Origin: Methyloprofundus sedimenti
GTDB taxonomy: Bacteria > Pseudomonadota > Gammaproteobacteria > Methylococcales > Methylomonadaceae
Length of the DNA: 64,000 nt
Assembly: GCF_002072955.1 (NCBI RefSeq)
Contig: NZ_LPUF01000002.1
Location: forward strand, 310,001 to 374,000
Direction: 5' to 3'
This document shows positions 51,459-62,739 of this stretch, piece by piece (the stretch's first letter is position 1; each line of letters opens with the position of its first letter). The notes beneath the pieces are model-generated. The model ran no database searches. It was not told where the DNA came from and worked only from the letters and a program-made list of their open reading frames with translations. Position numbers and translations under genes: made by a program.

Positions 51459-52985
51459 CTAACAATAAGAAGTACACAAATCCCATAATTCATTTTGCTT
51501 ACTCAAACCTAAAACTTTCTGAGCAGTTTGGACACCCGAATAACTTACCCCATATACCCCACCACCCGGTGTCGTCCAATGCCCTACAAAGTATAGCCCG
51601 TCTACCGGCGCTTTATTCGCAATTTGATTTACGCCTACCTGCTTTGGCGTCGCAGCCCAACCATATGCAGCGCCTTTATGATTCAGGGTATAGCGTTGCA
51701 TGGTTGTTGGTGAGCCAGATTCCAGAAATAAAATATGTGTTTTTAAGCCGGGGATTTTTGACTCTGCAAAATCCAGCATTTTTTCCATATAGTCGGCTTT
51801 AGCTTGTTTCCAGTCCATAGTCTGGTCAAAATTGGCTAATGCAGTCAGCATCACCAGATGTTCTCCTGTCGGAGCAAGGCTATTATCAACCAGAGTAGGA
51901 ACAGTTATACTTAACCAGGAAATCTTACCCTGCAGAGTATTATCATAATTAACTGCATGGTTTACTTCATCGTAATAAAAGGCCTCATGATGCGCTCCTG
52001 CCTGAACAAGATCCAGGTCAGTGGCAATATAGACAACAAAAATTGAACAGGACACTTCCATGCGCTGTAACCGAGACAGGTAACGTTTGGGGAAATGCTC
52101 TTCACCTACCAGCTGATATACAGTTTGTAACATATCAGCATTAGCAATCACAGTCTCGGCATGAATGACTTCTCCCGAAACTAACAGTACGCCTTGAACC
52201 TTATTATCACAAATATGTATTTTCTTTACTTTATTCTTGAAGTAAATCTCCCCTCCGGCCTGTTTTAATCCAGTTACCAGACTATCAGCGAACCCCTGAA
52301 ACCCGCCTTTACAGTAGTAGGCGCCGTCTGAAACATAGCCCATCAGCATGCTTGCCCAATAAACAAACGATACTTTTTCAGGAGGTAAACCTAAATACGG
52401 CCACAGAGCCGCAAAAATACATTTTAGTTGAGGATCTTTGATGTAGTCTCCCCAGACATCGGCGAGAGTACAACGGCGATATTTAAATAATAAATCTAAT
52501 TCAGCATACAGGTTATTGATACTTTCCGATGCCATAACATCATCACATTTGGCAACTTGCTCAGCCAACTGCAAACATAAGGATAATAACTCCGTCAAAC
52601 CTTGCCGTTCATCAGGAAATAGGTCACCTAATTGTTGCGCAATGCCGGTAATAGACGAAGGCAGTTCAACTTCGATACCTGCTACCGAAACAAAAGCAAA
52701 GGGATTAACTGCAATAAACTCTAACTGCTCATACTGATCTATAGCCTGGAGTACTTTACGGATAATTTGCCCCCCGTCAAAGCCTTCCAGCCCACAACCA
52801 CTAGTCAGATGTACGCCAGCATCAAATGAATATTTTTTACGCTTAAAGCCATGTACATAACCTCCAGAACGATCATGCTGCTCTAACAACAGAACTTTTT
52901 GTCCTGATTTTGCTAACAAAGCCGCTGCTGTTAAGCCACCTATGCCACTACCAATAACAACAACATCAACTTTTTTTTGCTGCAT
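51459..52985 (-). CDS. CrtI/CRTISO-like FAD-dependent desaturase or isomerase
   Basis: A 508-residue flavoprotein with VDVVVIGSGIGGLTAAALLAK, LLEQHDRSGGYVHGFKRKKYSFDAGVHLTSG (the second flavin-binding strand) and the C-terminal VDGLYFVGHWTTPGGGVYGVSYSG. This matches phytoene desaturase, carotenoid isomerase and retinol saturase-like enzymes. No carotenoid synthase (CrtB/CrtE) is in the window. Given the position next to FDH5 and the polyene cluster, oxidation or isomerisation of the conjugated chain is plausible; a carotenoid role with genes elsewhere remains possible. Confidence 0.85.
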   Translation of the reverse strand: MQQKKVDVVVIGSGIGGLTAAALLAKSGQKVLLLEQHDRSGGYVHGFKRKKYSFDAGVHLTSGCGLEGFDGGQIIRKVLQAIDQYEQLEFIAVNPFAFVSVAGIEVELPSSITGIAQQLGDLFPDERQGLTELLSLCLQLAEQVAKCDDVMASESINNLYAELDLLFKYRRCTLADVWGDYIKDPQLKCIFAALWPYLGLPPEKVSFVYWASMLMGYVSDGAYYCKGGFQGFADSLVTGLKQAGGEIYFKNKVKKIHICDNKVQGVLLVSGEVIHAETVIANADMLQTVYQLVGEEHFPKRYLSRLQRMEVSCSIFVVYIATDLDLVQAGAHHEAFYYDEVNHAVNYDNTLQGKISWLSITVPTLVDNSLAPTGEHLVMLTALANFDQTMDWKQAKADYMEKMLDFAESKIPGLKTHILFLESGSPTTMQRYTLNHKGAAYGWAATPKQVGVNQIANKAPVDGLYFVGHWTTPGGGVYGVSYSGVQTAQKVLGLSKQNELWDLCTSYC

Positions 52986-53124
52986 GTATTTCTAATACCC
53001 TAAGCATTTAATATTGACCGTATGGAGTTTATTGTATGTGTACGAAAATCGTAGTTAATGCACCAGGCCCCCTATTATTCAAAGAGGGCCTGCCACAAAT
53101 TAAGCAGTATGCTTTTTTACCTGG

Positions 53125-53553
53125 TTAAAGCTTCTCGATATTTAAAGACCCAAGAGACCAACCTATATCATAGCCCTTACCCTTTCCAGATAATGTTCTA
53201 GTCTGCGAGCCTTTTGGAGCCCAGCGACCTTCAACAGATTTAATAAACCCTGCGTCACCATCCATCATAAAAGAGCTACCATAAATATCGCCTATATTTC
53301 TTACTCCGCGAATTTTACCTTTACCGTCAGTTACTTCATAGGCACCAAAGGTAAATCCACCTGCTTTCAAACTCAATTTCACTTTTGCAGTTTTACCACT
53401 TGGACAGCTAACAGTCCCTGTTCCATTATATGTTTTATAAAAAGCAGCCCAACCTTTCAGAGTATATTTTAGATCACAATCTTCAGCATGTGCAGCAGAA
53501 AAAGACATCAAGAAAAGTGAACTTACAGCCAGGCCTAAAATTTTTGTGCGCAT
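53125..53553 (-). CDS. Small secreted protein, paralogue 1
   Basis: A protein of about 142 residues with Sec signal peptide (cleavage near AHAED). The mature protein is a Gly/Lys-rich beta-strand sequence with two cysteines: CDLKYTLKGWAAFYKTYNGTGTVSCPSG, AGGFTFGAYEVTDGKGKIRG and IGDIYGSSFMMDGDAGF. I do not recognise the family; it looks like a compact periplasmic beta-barrel or sandwich. ATG 53553 has GGGGA upstream at proper spacing; an ATG 12 bases further upstream (53565) lacks one. It is a tandem paralogue of the next gene. Confidence 0.65.
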   Translation of the reverse strand: MRTKILGLAVSSLFLMSFSAAHAEDCDLKYTLKGWAAFYKTYNGTGTVSCPSGKTAKVKLSLKAGGFTFGAYEVTDGKGKIRGVRNIGDIYGSSFMMDGDAGFIKSVEGRWAPKGSQTRTLSGKGKGYDIGWSLGSLNIEKL

Positions 53554-53589
53554 AATTTTCCCCATTTTTATTATAAAAATTGATTATAC

Positions 53590-54018
53590 CTAAGGCTTGA
53601 TAGTTAAGCCACTAAAGGCAAAACCTAGGTTATAGCCGCCACCGACACCTGCCCCGCCGCCTGCAATATATCCTTTAAATAAGGCACGCGCTTCTGCTGC
53701 ACGAGCGAAACCTGCATGTAAATCTATTGAAAAATAGGTGCCATAAATATCCTTTATACTCTTGATCCCGGTAAGTTTACCTTTGGCATTGTCAATATCT
53801 CCCACACCAAAAGTTATTCCACCACCATGCAGGACCAAAGAAACCCGAGCACTCTGCCCATTTGTACAACTGACAACGCCGGTCCCCTTATACGCTTTAT
53901 AAAAAAAAGACCAGCCGGTTAAGTTATATTTTATCGAGCAACTTTTGCTTGCAGCCCAGGATGATAAAGGCATCAACAAAAATAGACTTACTAATACCCT
54001 TAAAATTATATGTTTCAT
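53590..54018 (-). CDS. Small secreted protein, paralogue 2
   Basis: A protein of about 142 residues with signal peptide (cleavage near SWAAS). It shares with its neighbour the pattern CSIKYNLTGWSFFYKAYKGTGVVSC, GGGITFGVGDIDNAKGKLTG and IKDIYGTYFSIDLHAGFARAAEAR, then a glycine-rich GGGAGVGGGYNLGFAFSG stretch. The tandem duplication 36 bases apart indicates a recent or functional gene pair. Function unknown; ATG 54018 is chosen for its AAAGG site. Confidence 0.65.
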   Translation of the reverse strand: MKHIILRVLVSLFLLMPLSSWAASKSCSIKYNLTGWSFFYKAYKGTGVVSCTNGQSARVSLVLHGGGITFGVGDIDNAKGKLTGIKSIKDIYGTYFSIDLHAGFARAAEARALFKGYIAGGGAGVGGGYNLGFAFSGLTIKP

Positions 54019-54030
54019 TATGCCTTTCAA

Positions 54031-54471
54031 TTTTAGCCAATCAATCGATTAATTATACTGCGATTAATAAGTTCAAAAATAACATTCAACCTTAAAATGA
54101 TCACTCAGACCCAAAAAAGCGACCAACCTTAATTTAAATAATATATTTATAAAAGAACTAAAGAGCTGAACAGAAGTTTCAATGGTCTGGTTTGATATTT
54201 ATAAAAACTCAAACAGGAATATGCATAGTACCTGCCCGTATATCGTTGATATTCAAAGTCCGTTAATTTTAGAGTTGGCAACAAAAAATGTTTTTCCATC
54301 AGGTAAGTTGAAAGTTGATTATCCACAACATTTCACATACAACCATTTAAAACGGCATTTTAAGCAGGTGCTGTTGTCATATTCTGTTATTCGGCCACCA
54401 GAGCGATTTTCTTGCAGTGCAATCACCGCTTTTTTAAAACCGCTCCAGAGGCCGCCTGAATTTTTTGCTGC
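54031..54471. other. AT-rich intergenic stretch
   Basis: About 440 bases between the secreted-protein pair and the DUF389 gene. A plus-strand open frame from 54182 crosses into the DUF389 gene and shows no domain, signal or ribosome site, so I regard it as spurious. No clear hairpin, RNA gene or repeat was recognised. The promoter of the secreted-protein pair should lie near 54019-54150. Confidence 0.5.
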
Positions 54472-56379
54472 CTATTGCACCAACCTGAGTGAAACATCTA
54501 ATATCACCGGCTCATTCAATTGCGTTTGGATAGCATCCCTTAATGCCGCAATATCGCTCGCCAGGACAAGCTGCGAGCTGTGTAACTGCCCGAAAATTTT
54601 AATTTTATCATCCAAAGGTACTGCAGAGACTTCCGTTAACGATAATGTTTTACCGTTAACTTCATAAGTATTGGTGCTGATATTTTTTTCTATGCGGCTA
54701 TAAAGCCCAGTATTAACTAAGGTCTGATACAGAGGGATACTGATTAAAATTACCAAAATGATAGAAAAACCGAGCCCTCGGTTTACTTTAATCGCTGGTG
54801 CAAAACCTAAACAGAGGAAAGTAAAAGTGCCGGCCAGAGTAATGCCGACCAGATTGGTTAAAAACAGTAGGCCTGCACCGCTGATTATGCTCCAGTCAAA
54901 CCAGCCTATGCCCACACCCATAACGCAAGCGGGTGGAACCAATGCCACTGCTACGGCCACTCCCGGTAAGCTTTTTTGGATATTTTCTCGGGCATGCGCA
55001 TAGGCTGCTGCAATACCTGAAACTACAGCTACGCCTAAATCAAGTAAATTGGGTTGTAAGCGACTTAATATCTCATTCGTTGCCTGTTCGTAAGGTAAAA
55101 GGAAAGTGGTAACCGCTGCCACGAACAAGGTTATGCCAGTCCCTAAACCCAGGACTTGTAAAGAGGCAATTAAGAGTTTGTCATCATTACGTAAAATACT
55201 CATGGACATGGATACCAAAGGCCCCATCAAGGGAGCCAATATCATCGCACCGATAACAACAGGGGTATTATTGAGGAACAAGCCAAAGGTAGCCAGCATG
55301 GTACTCAACATTATAAGCAACACAAAGGGTACAGAAAAACAGGCATAGCCCTTTAACACTAGCAATGTTTCCTTGAAATCGTCGTCCTGGGCAATAGAAA
55401 ATAAAGGGAGTCGCTGTTTGAGTGACAGCAAATGTTCTTTTCTTTGCGGTAAGGTATCAGTAATGACAATTTCCTTTCCAGGGTTACTTGATGGGGCGGC
55501 TATAAATGCTTCCCCAACCTTTACCGTAATCGCATTGTGAATAACGCTAAATTGTAATTTCTCGGCGCTACGCTCCTGGCTATCTATGTAATACCGGATG
55601 GGCTCGTCACTTTCCAGCAGCAACCCCGTCGTTTCGATATATCCGAGGGATTTTGATGGACTCGGATTAGGCGAAATGGCCGTCAGGACAAAACTTATAT
55701 AATCCATAACCGAAGAAGGCGCAACTAAAGCAGCTGATAAGGTGCCGTCCGAATGCGCTATTGTCATGTTAGCATAGTGTTTGGCCATGGACTCTATGTC
55801 GTTTTCAATAACCACGGCACCAATCAGAGCGGTCTTTATTTTGGTGCCCTTTTGGGTTGTTATGACAACTGTCTTTGGTTTTAAACGAAATAACGCCATT
55901 AAGTCGGCTGGTACAGCCTTTAAACGCTGCCAAATAAGCGCCTGATTATCCGCCATATGCCGTAATTCAATTAAAGGAACATCACCAAACGTTACCAGCC
56001 AGGTAACAACTTCATCATTGCATAAAAGCAAATCGAGTTTCGTACCACCTTTAGTATCTAAGGCAATAGGCATAGCATCTTCCATTTTTACAGGTATCCG
56101 ATATAAACGACAGACCTTTGATTTTGGATGTACAGGAAGTAAGCCCAGTTTAAAATGATGTTGATAAGCTGACTCTAATAAAATACCCAGATCCGAACTT
56201 TCCAGCAAAGCTATCACATACGGATTTTTAGCTAAATAACCGGACGCATTAGCAACAAAATCGGCTAACTCCACAGCTTCTAATGTTGCGCCAAGATGCT
56301 CAGCGCAATCTTGTGCATGTGCTATTAAATGTTTTTGTTCAGGCTTATGGACTAACCAGGCTGTCTCGATGTTTGACAT
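54472..56379 (-). CDS. DUF389 membrane protein with lipid-kinase-like N-terminus
   Basis: A 635-residue protein. Residues 330-530 hold the DUF389 membrane domain with helices FSVPFVLLIMLSTMLATFGL, TPVVIGAMILAPLMGPLVSM, LGTGITLFVAAVTTFLL and ALVPPACVMGVGIGW. The N-terminal 300 residues recall diacylglycerol-kinase/YegS folds (VVIENDIESMAKHYANMTIAHSDGTLSAALVAPS and a YIDSQERSAEKLQF beta segment). A short C-terminal periplasmic or cytoplasmic domain follows. Function unknown. It is not clearly connected to neighbours. Confidence 0.82.
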   Translation of the reverse strand: MSNIETAWLVHKPEQKHLIAHAQDCAEHLGATLEAVELADFVANASGYLAKNPYVIALLESSDLGILLESAYQHHFKLGLLPVHPKSKVCRLYRIPVKMEDAMPIALDTKGGTKLDLLLCNDEVVTWLVTFGDVPLIELRHMADNQALIWQRLKAVPADLMALFRLKPKTVVITTQKGTKIKTALIGAVVIENDIESMAKHYANMTIAHSDGTLSAALVAPSSVMDYISFVLTAISPNPSPSKSLGYIETTGLLLESDEPIRYYIDSQERSAEKLQFSVIHNAITVKVGEAFIAAPSSNPGKEIVITDTLPQRKEHLLSLKQRLPLFSIAQDDDFKETLLVLKGYACFSVPFVLLIMLSTMLATFGLFLNNTPVVIGAMILAPLMGPLVSMSMSILRNDDKLLIASLQVLGLGTGITLFVAAVTTFLLPYEQATNEILSRLQPNLLDLGVAVVSGIAAAYAHARENIQKSLPGVAVAVALVPPACVMGVGIGWFDWSIISGAGLLFLTNLVGITLAGTFTFLCLGFAPAIKVNRGLGFSIILVILISIPLYQTLVNTGLYSRIEKNISTNTYEVNGKTLSLTEVSAVPLDDKIKIFGQLHSSQLVLASDIAALRDAIQTQLNEPVILDVSLRLVQ

Positions 56380-56760
56380 GTTTTTATTCTCCTCTAATAA
56401 ACTAACTGTGGGGGGAGTCCCTACTTTTGCGAAAGCTCATTTTGGACATTCTTGCCCACAACGCTGAAAAAGCTTAATGAGACTAATTAAAAACTGCGTT
56501 GCCCAGATTCGCCCTGCACTCACTTATAAAAACCCTAAATGGGTTTTTATTTAGGAGCCTCAAATAGCTTGACGCGATATCGAAAATCCTTTTATTTTCT
56601 CTACGCAAAAAGGCGCTCCGAGATAACACCCGGCCGTATATCTATACTTCGCTTAGGCTACGCTGCCAGAATTTTCAGAAAGAAAGAGAGGATTAGTAAC
56701 GCCAGCAAAGCATAGTCAACAACTCATAAAAAAGGGGCATTTAAAATGCCCCTTTTTTAT
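56380..56760. other. Intergenic region with hairpins
   Basis: About 380 bases without a supportable gene. It contains a hairpin with arms AAAAACCC and GGGTTTTT around 56527-56550, and the strong terminator recorded separately at 56729-56759. The remainder shows no recognised RNA gene, IS end or repeat. Confidence 0.5.
56729..56759. terminator. Rho-independent terminator, probably bidirectional
   Basis: The stem GGGGCAT/ATGCCCC is preceded by a run of A and followed by a run of T (AAAAAGGGGCATTTAAAA on one side, GCCCCTTTTTT on the other). It lies immediately after the cupin gene stop on the minus strand. The A-run and T-run on both sides allow function in either direction. Confidence 0.85.
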
Positions 56761-57036
56761 TTAATCGTAGCTGTAATGCTTACGCAGTGTTTTAGTGACT
56801 GCCCACATACTGCTTAACCCAACCGGGAAAATAACATAATCCCCTGGAACGATAGTAACAGGCTCTTTATCGTCCGGGGTGACAACAATCTCACCTTCAA
56901 GAATGTAGGCTTTTTCTGTTTCATCAAAATCCAGTCTAAACTCAGAAACAGGACAATCCCAAATTTCCCAATCTGAAACGCCTAATTCTTTAAGACGCTC
57001 TTCACTCGGATTGTGTTCAACAATAATATCTGGCAT
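56761..57036 (-). CDS. Cupin domain protein (DUF861 type)
   Basis: A 91-residue single-domain cupin. ELGVSDWEIWDCPVSEFRLDF is followed by EKAYILEGEIVVTPDD and EPVTIVPGDYVIFPVGLSSMWAVTKTLRKHYSY, the two conserved cupin strands of the small DUF861/COG3450 group. Metal-binding histidines are largely absent, so a catalytic role is uncertain. It follows ispA on the same strand and ends at the terminator. Confidence 0.85.
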   Translation of the reverse strand: MPDIIVEHNPSEERLKELGVSDWEIWDCPVSEFRLDFDETEKAYILEGEIVVTPDDKEPVTIVPGDYVIFPVGLSSMWAVTKTLRKHYSYD

Positions 57037-57102
57037 AACTCGTCTAACTCACTATAAGTAATTAAAAAATATCCAGTAAAAACTGGAAAAAATACACAAC
57101 GA

Positions 57103-57999
57103 CTAATGATCGCGCTGAATAATATACAGCGATAAGTCACGCAATAAATCAGCCTCTGCACCGAATCCCGACAGACTTTCAACTGCTTGTTCATGCAGAT
57201 CCTGTGCTTTTTGCTTTGCACCGGCTAATCCTAATAAGGCCGGATAAGTAGGCTTATCATTATCCTGATCTTTACCTTGTGTTTTACCTAGCGTAGCAGT
57301 ATCACTTTCTTCATCTAAAATATCATCTTTAACCTGAAAAGACAGCCCGATACATTTAGCATAATGATCTAATTTATTGGCCGTGGCTGGATCCAGATCA
57401 GGCCTGGATAAAGTCGCTAACTGCACACTCACGCGAATAAGCGCACCTGTTTTATGTATATGCATGTTTTCCAATTCAGGCAACGTCAGCTTTTTCCCTA
57501 CTGATTCCAGATCAATTGCCTGCCCGCCTACCATTCCTAAAGAACCGCTCGCTTTGGCCAATGCACTCACCATTTGTATGCGTGACTCGGCACTTGCATT
57601 CATGCTGCTGTCAAGCGCCAGAATCTGAAACGCCAGAGTTTGCAAAGCATCTCCGGCTAATATTGCAGTTGCTTCATCAAAGGCTATATGTGAAGTCGCT
57701 TTACCTCGACGCAAATCATCATTATCCATTGCAGGTAAATCATCATGAATAAGTGAATAAACATGAATCATCTCTACTGCACAGGCTGGACCATCTAATA
57801 TGTCAGGTGCAAGTCCTAATGCCTTACCTGCACTATAAGTCAACATGGGGCGCATTCTTTTGCCGCCGTCTAAAGTACTGTAACGCATTGCATCATGAAG
57901 TCTTTTAGGCAAAATTGTATTTGCAGGCAAACGCAAATCCAAAGCTTTTTCTACTCGTTCCTGGCTAGAAACTAAATATTCTTTCAAGGCGTTACTCAT
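57103..57999 (-). CDS. ispA: Farnesyl diphosphate synthase (geranyltranstransferase)
   Basis: A 298-residue polyprenyl synthase. The first aspartate-rich motif is in [17 protein letters not shown], the second in [10 protein letters not shown], with [11 protein letters not shown] and VGGQAIDLE between. The enzyme condenses DMAPP and IPP to farnesyl diphosphate in the cytoplasm. It overlaps xseB by eight bases, the conserved xseB-ispA order of Gammaproteobacteria; dxs, which often follows, is absent here and replaced by the cupin gene. Confidence 0.95.
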   Translation of the reverse strand: MSNALKEYLVSSQERVEKALDLRLPANTILPKRLHDAMRYSTLDGGKRMRPMLTYSAGKALGLAPDILDGPACAVEMIHVYSLIHDDLPAMDNDDLRRGKATSHIAFDEATAILAGDALQTLAFQILALDSSMNASAESRIQMVSALAKASGSLGMVGGQAIDLESVGKKLTLPELENMHIHKTGALIRVSVQLATLSRPDLDPATANKLDHYAKCIGLSFQVKDDILDEESDTATLGKTQGKDQDNDKPTYPALLGLAGAKQKAQDLHEQAVESLSGFGAEADLLRDLSLYIIQRDH

Positions 58000-58225
58000 C
58001 GTTAAATGACTCCAATGTTTGTTGACCGTTTTTTTCTAATAAGATTTGCACTTTTTGCTCGGCTTCCTGCAAGGCTTTTTGGCAAGTACGGGTTAAATTG
58101 ACACCCTGTTCAAATGACTTTAAAGACTCTTCCAAAGAAATATCACCCTGCTCTAATTGCTCAACAATCTCTTCTAATCCTTTGAGAGAATCTTCAAATA
58201 AGGTGGCGCTTTTCTTTCTAGGCAT
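57992..58225 (-). CDS. xseB: Exodeoxyribonuclease VII small subunit
   Basis: A 77-residue helical protein with the XseB pattern [47 protein letters not shown]. It forms exonuclease VII with XseA (not in the window), degrading single-stranded DNA. Overlaps ispA, divergent from parE with a short intergenic promoter region. Confidence 0.95.
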   Translation of the reverse strand: MPRKKSATLFEDSLKGLEEIVEQLEQGDISLEESLKSFEQGVNLTRTCQKALQEAEQKVQILLEKNGQQTLESFNDE

Positions 58226-58301
58226 GTCGATAAAAATAATTTAATGATAGGATAGATTAATCGACTTATTATATATGAAAAACATCCGAGTAATTAACTA
58301 G

Positions 58302-60197
<1,896 letters not shown>

Positions 60198-60372
60198 AAC
60201 CATTCAGGGGCTGAACCAAAAGATGACTCGTTTAGGTTTAGTCCCGCTTAAATACAACAGCGAGTAGCTTATTTTTGGTCTGGACATTGATAACGATTAA
60301 CCTTCCCTTTTCAGGGGTGTTACAGTTATTATATGAATTCGGGACTCATTAAAAAGAAATTTTCCGTATTTC

Positions 60373-60804
60373 TTAATTTGTTGTGTATAGCCACGGGTTC
60401 ACTAGGTTTAAATCTTCCAAAAAATCAAAGTCAGAGGTATTGCGCGTAGCCAGCAATGCAGAATTTTGTACTGCAATCGCTGCAATTTGAGTATCTTCAA
60501 CACTCATTGGGCGGCCTTGTTCTGTTGTAAAGGCAATAATTTTGCATAATGGCTTGCGGTTTCGCCATCAAAGGGTAGGTAAACAACGATTTGTAAGGCT
60601 CGTAAAAATCAGTTCAGCTACTTGAAATAAAGCTTGTTTGCGTTTGCCATTATCTAAAATAGCAATTCCCATATCAATTTCGGCTTTAACGATAGCTGGA
60701 AGAAATAGTTCATGGCTAAACTGTTCATCTAGCCATTCAATAACTGCCGAATTTGGTTTTGGTCGCATCAATTCTGAAATGATATTAGTGTCTAATAATA
60801 TCAT
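60373..60804 (-). pseudogene. PIN-domain toxin (VapC/FitB-like), frameshifted
   Basis: The intact first part reads MILLDTNIISELMRPKPNSAVIEWL and ...LPAIVKAEIDMGIAIL, the PIN start and second acidic residue. It runs out of frame near 60568. The expected C-terminal part (GRPMSVEDTQIAAIAVQNSALLATRNTSDFDFL) exists in another frame down to a TAA at 60373, and the joining stretch appears to need two shifts. The toxin is therefore inactive, while its antitoxin gene remains open. Confidence 0.8.
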
Positions 60805-61055
60805 TTGATATTTTCAAAATCAGATGCGTTTCGAGGGAGTGAACGAGTTGGTAATTCTAACTCTATGCCATCGGTTATTTCCATAATTTGTTCATGCAAA
60901 CGGCTACCTAAGTTTTTTTGTTTATCCATCGGAAAGAGCGCTTTCTTAAGAATGCGGTAAACCTCTTCTTCTGTGGAACAATTATGTTGTTTAGCTTTGA
61001 TTTGTAATTGCTTTTCCATAGCATCATCAAGATTATGAACAGTAAGGGTAGTCAT
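60801..61055 (-). CDS. Antitoxin, ribbon-helix-helix FitA/VapB-like
   Basis: An 84-residue protein with an N-terminal ribbon-helix-helix pattern (TLTVHNLDDAMEKQLQIKAKQHNCSTEEEVYRILKKAL) and a C-terminal tail ending in LPRNASDFENIK that would bind the toxin. It overlaps the toxin start by four bases. With its toxin frameshifted, it is an antitoxin remnant that may still bind DNA. Confidence 0.85.
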   Translation of the reverse strand: MTTLTVHNLDDAMEKQLQIKAKQHNCSTEEEVYRILKKALFPMDKQKNLGSRLHEQIMEITDGIELELPTRSLPRNASDFENIK

Positions 61056-61161
61056 GCGGTAACCTCTATACTATATTTAGTAATTGATTTTTAGGGGTAT
61101 TAACCTGTTAACTTGATCAAGGGTAACCGTCGATTCTTACCACCTAGACAAGCTACTCCAC

Positions 61162-62715
61162 TTACTTTAAAGGCTTAACTTTTTCAATCAAGTTCCAGGG
61201 TAGAAACTGATCTAACGCCTCTGGTTCATAATGCCTACCAAGCTTGGGTAGCTCAGTAAGTAAATACTTCAGATAATCAAAAGGCTCCAGATTATTGGCA
61301 ACCGCTGTTTGCACCAGGCTGTATAGCAGTGCACTGGCATTTGCTCCACGAGGTGTTTGATTAAACAACCAGTTTTTACGCCCAATCACAAACGGTTTGA
61401 TACGACGTTCAGCTGCATTATTATCAATGTGTATATTTCCGTCATCAATATAGCGAATCAGGCTACTCCACTGGTTAAGGGTGTAACGAATGGCTTTACC
61501 TATCGTGCTGTCTTTTGCTGTCCTGGTAACATGGTCATCGCACCACTGCTTTAAGTCATCCAGCAAAGGTTTACTTTTTTCCTGACGTAACAAATAACGC
61601 TGCTCTATTGTCAGATCTTTAAATTGTTTTTCAAACGCATAAAGACGAGTGAACTTGCGTAATGCCGTTTGAGCCATGCCCATTTTATTTTTGCGGCTCG
61701 CTTTGGGAAGTGCTTTCAGTGCTTCATCGAATTTACGACGCGCATGCGCCATACAACCGACGAGGAGACAGTCATCTGATGCAAGGGCGTGATAGCCGGC
61801 ATAGCCATCCACTTGCAAGTGGCCTGAAAAGCCCTGTAAAAAGCTCGCCGCATGTGCACCCGCCCGGGTTGCCTGATACTCATACAAAACAATTGGGCAT
61901 TCAGCTTCATGACCACCACTTTGATAGAGCCACATATAGGATTTTGATTTCGTCTCTCGTCCATCCTGAATAACATTCAAAGTTGTTTCGTCAGCCTGGA
62001 GAATTTTCTGCAGGATCAGTAATTCATGCAGTCGATCATAAAAGGGGGCAAGCAATTCAGCGGACTTCAATACCCAGATTGATAACGTTGCACGCGAAAG
62101 GTCGATACTTAAGCGCTTGAAAATCGTTTCCTGGCGATAGAGTGGCAAGCTATCCATAAACTTGGCTACAATAATGTAGGCTAGTAAGCTGGCCGAAGCA
62201 AAACTGCGTGGAATGGGCTGTGCCGGTTTAGGCGCATTAATAATGCCATTTTCGCAGGCACGACAGGCATACTTTACCTGCACATGCTCAATCAGCTTGA
62301 TTTGAGCAGGAATGATTTCTAACTGCTCTGACGTGTCTTCGCCAGCCTCATGCAAGGCATGACCACAGTCACACACACGTTCTGCTTCAGGTAATTCATA
62401 GCGAACGACTTCTCGCGGGAGATGTCTGGAGAGCGGTTTACGACCTGGCTTTTTGCGTTGATAGCTAACCGTTTCTTCAAGATCAGTCTCCTCTTGCTTT
62501 AAGGCGTCAAGAATCGATTCCGCTTCATTAAACAACTCCATTTGGTCAGGACACTTTTCACTGGATGCTCCAAAGCGCTGGTGTTGAAACAAACGAAACT
62601 GCTCCTCATACCACGTCAGTTTTTCCTGTAATTGATCTACTGTCGACTGATAGTCCAGCACCATTTTTTGCAGTGCATTCGTCTCATCTGGCAGTGTCTC
62701 AGGAAGTGAGTTCAT
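61162..62715 (-). CDS. IS66-family transposase (TnpC-type)
   Basis: A 517-residue transposase with the IS66 N-terminal leucine-rich helix (LQKMVLDYQSTVDQLQEKLTWYEEQFRLFQHQRFGASSEK), the zinc-binding CDCGHALHEAGE and YACRACEN segments, and the DDE core with ADETTLNV, LQVDGYAGYHAL and the glutamate in NAAERRIKPFVIGRKNWLF. No tnpA or tnpB partner or terminal repeat is visible in the flanks, so the element may be partial. It seems intact as a gene. Confidence 0.93.
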   Translation of the reverse strand: MNSLPETLPDETNALQKMVLDYQSTVDQLQEKLTWYEEQFRLFQHQRFGASSEKCPDQMELFNEAESILDALKQEETDLEETVSYQRKKPGRKPLSRHLPREVVRYELPEAERVCDCGHALHEAGEDTSEQLEIIPAQIKLIEHVQVKYACRACENGIINAPKPAQPIPRSFASASLLAYIIVAKFMDSLPLYRQETIFKRLSIDLSRATLSIWVLKSAELLAPFYDRLHELLILQKILQADETTLNVIQDGRETKSKSYMWLYQSGGHEAECPIVLYEYQATRAGAHAASFLQGFSGHLQVDGYAGYHALASDDCLLVGCMAHARRKFDEALKALPKASRKNKMGMAQTALRKFTRLYAFEKQFKDLTIEQRYLLRQEKSKPLLDDLKQWCDDHVTRTAKDSTIGKAIRYTLNQWSSLIRYIDDGNIHIDNNAAERRIKPFVIGRKNWLFNQTPRGANASALLYSLVQTAVANNLEPFDYLKYLLTELPKLGRHYEPEALDQFLPWNLIEKVKPLK

Positions 62716-62739
62716 GGTGATTATTATAGTAACTTCTCA

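Noticed and set aside
53066-53095. Hairpin with arms AGGCCC and GGGCCT as terminator of the secreted-protein pair
   Set aside because: The loop is long and no uridine run follows on the minus-strand transcript.
54182-54667. Plus-strand open frame of 161 codons
   Set aside because: It overlaps the DUF389 gene antisense, lacks a ribosome site and shows no domain or signal sequence.
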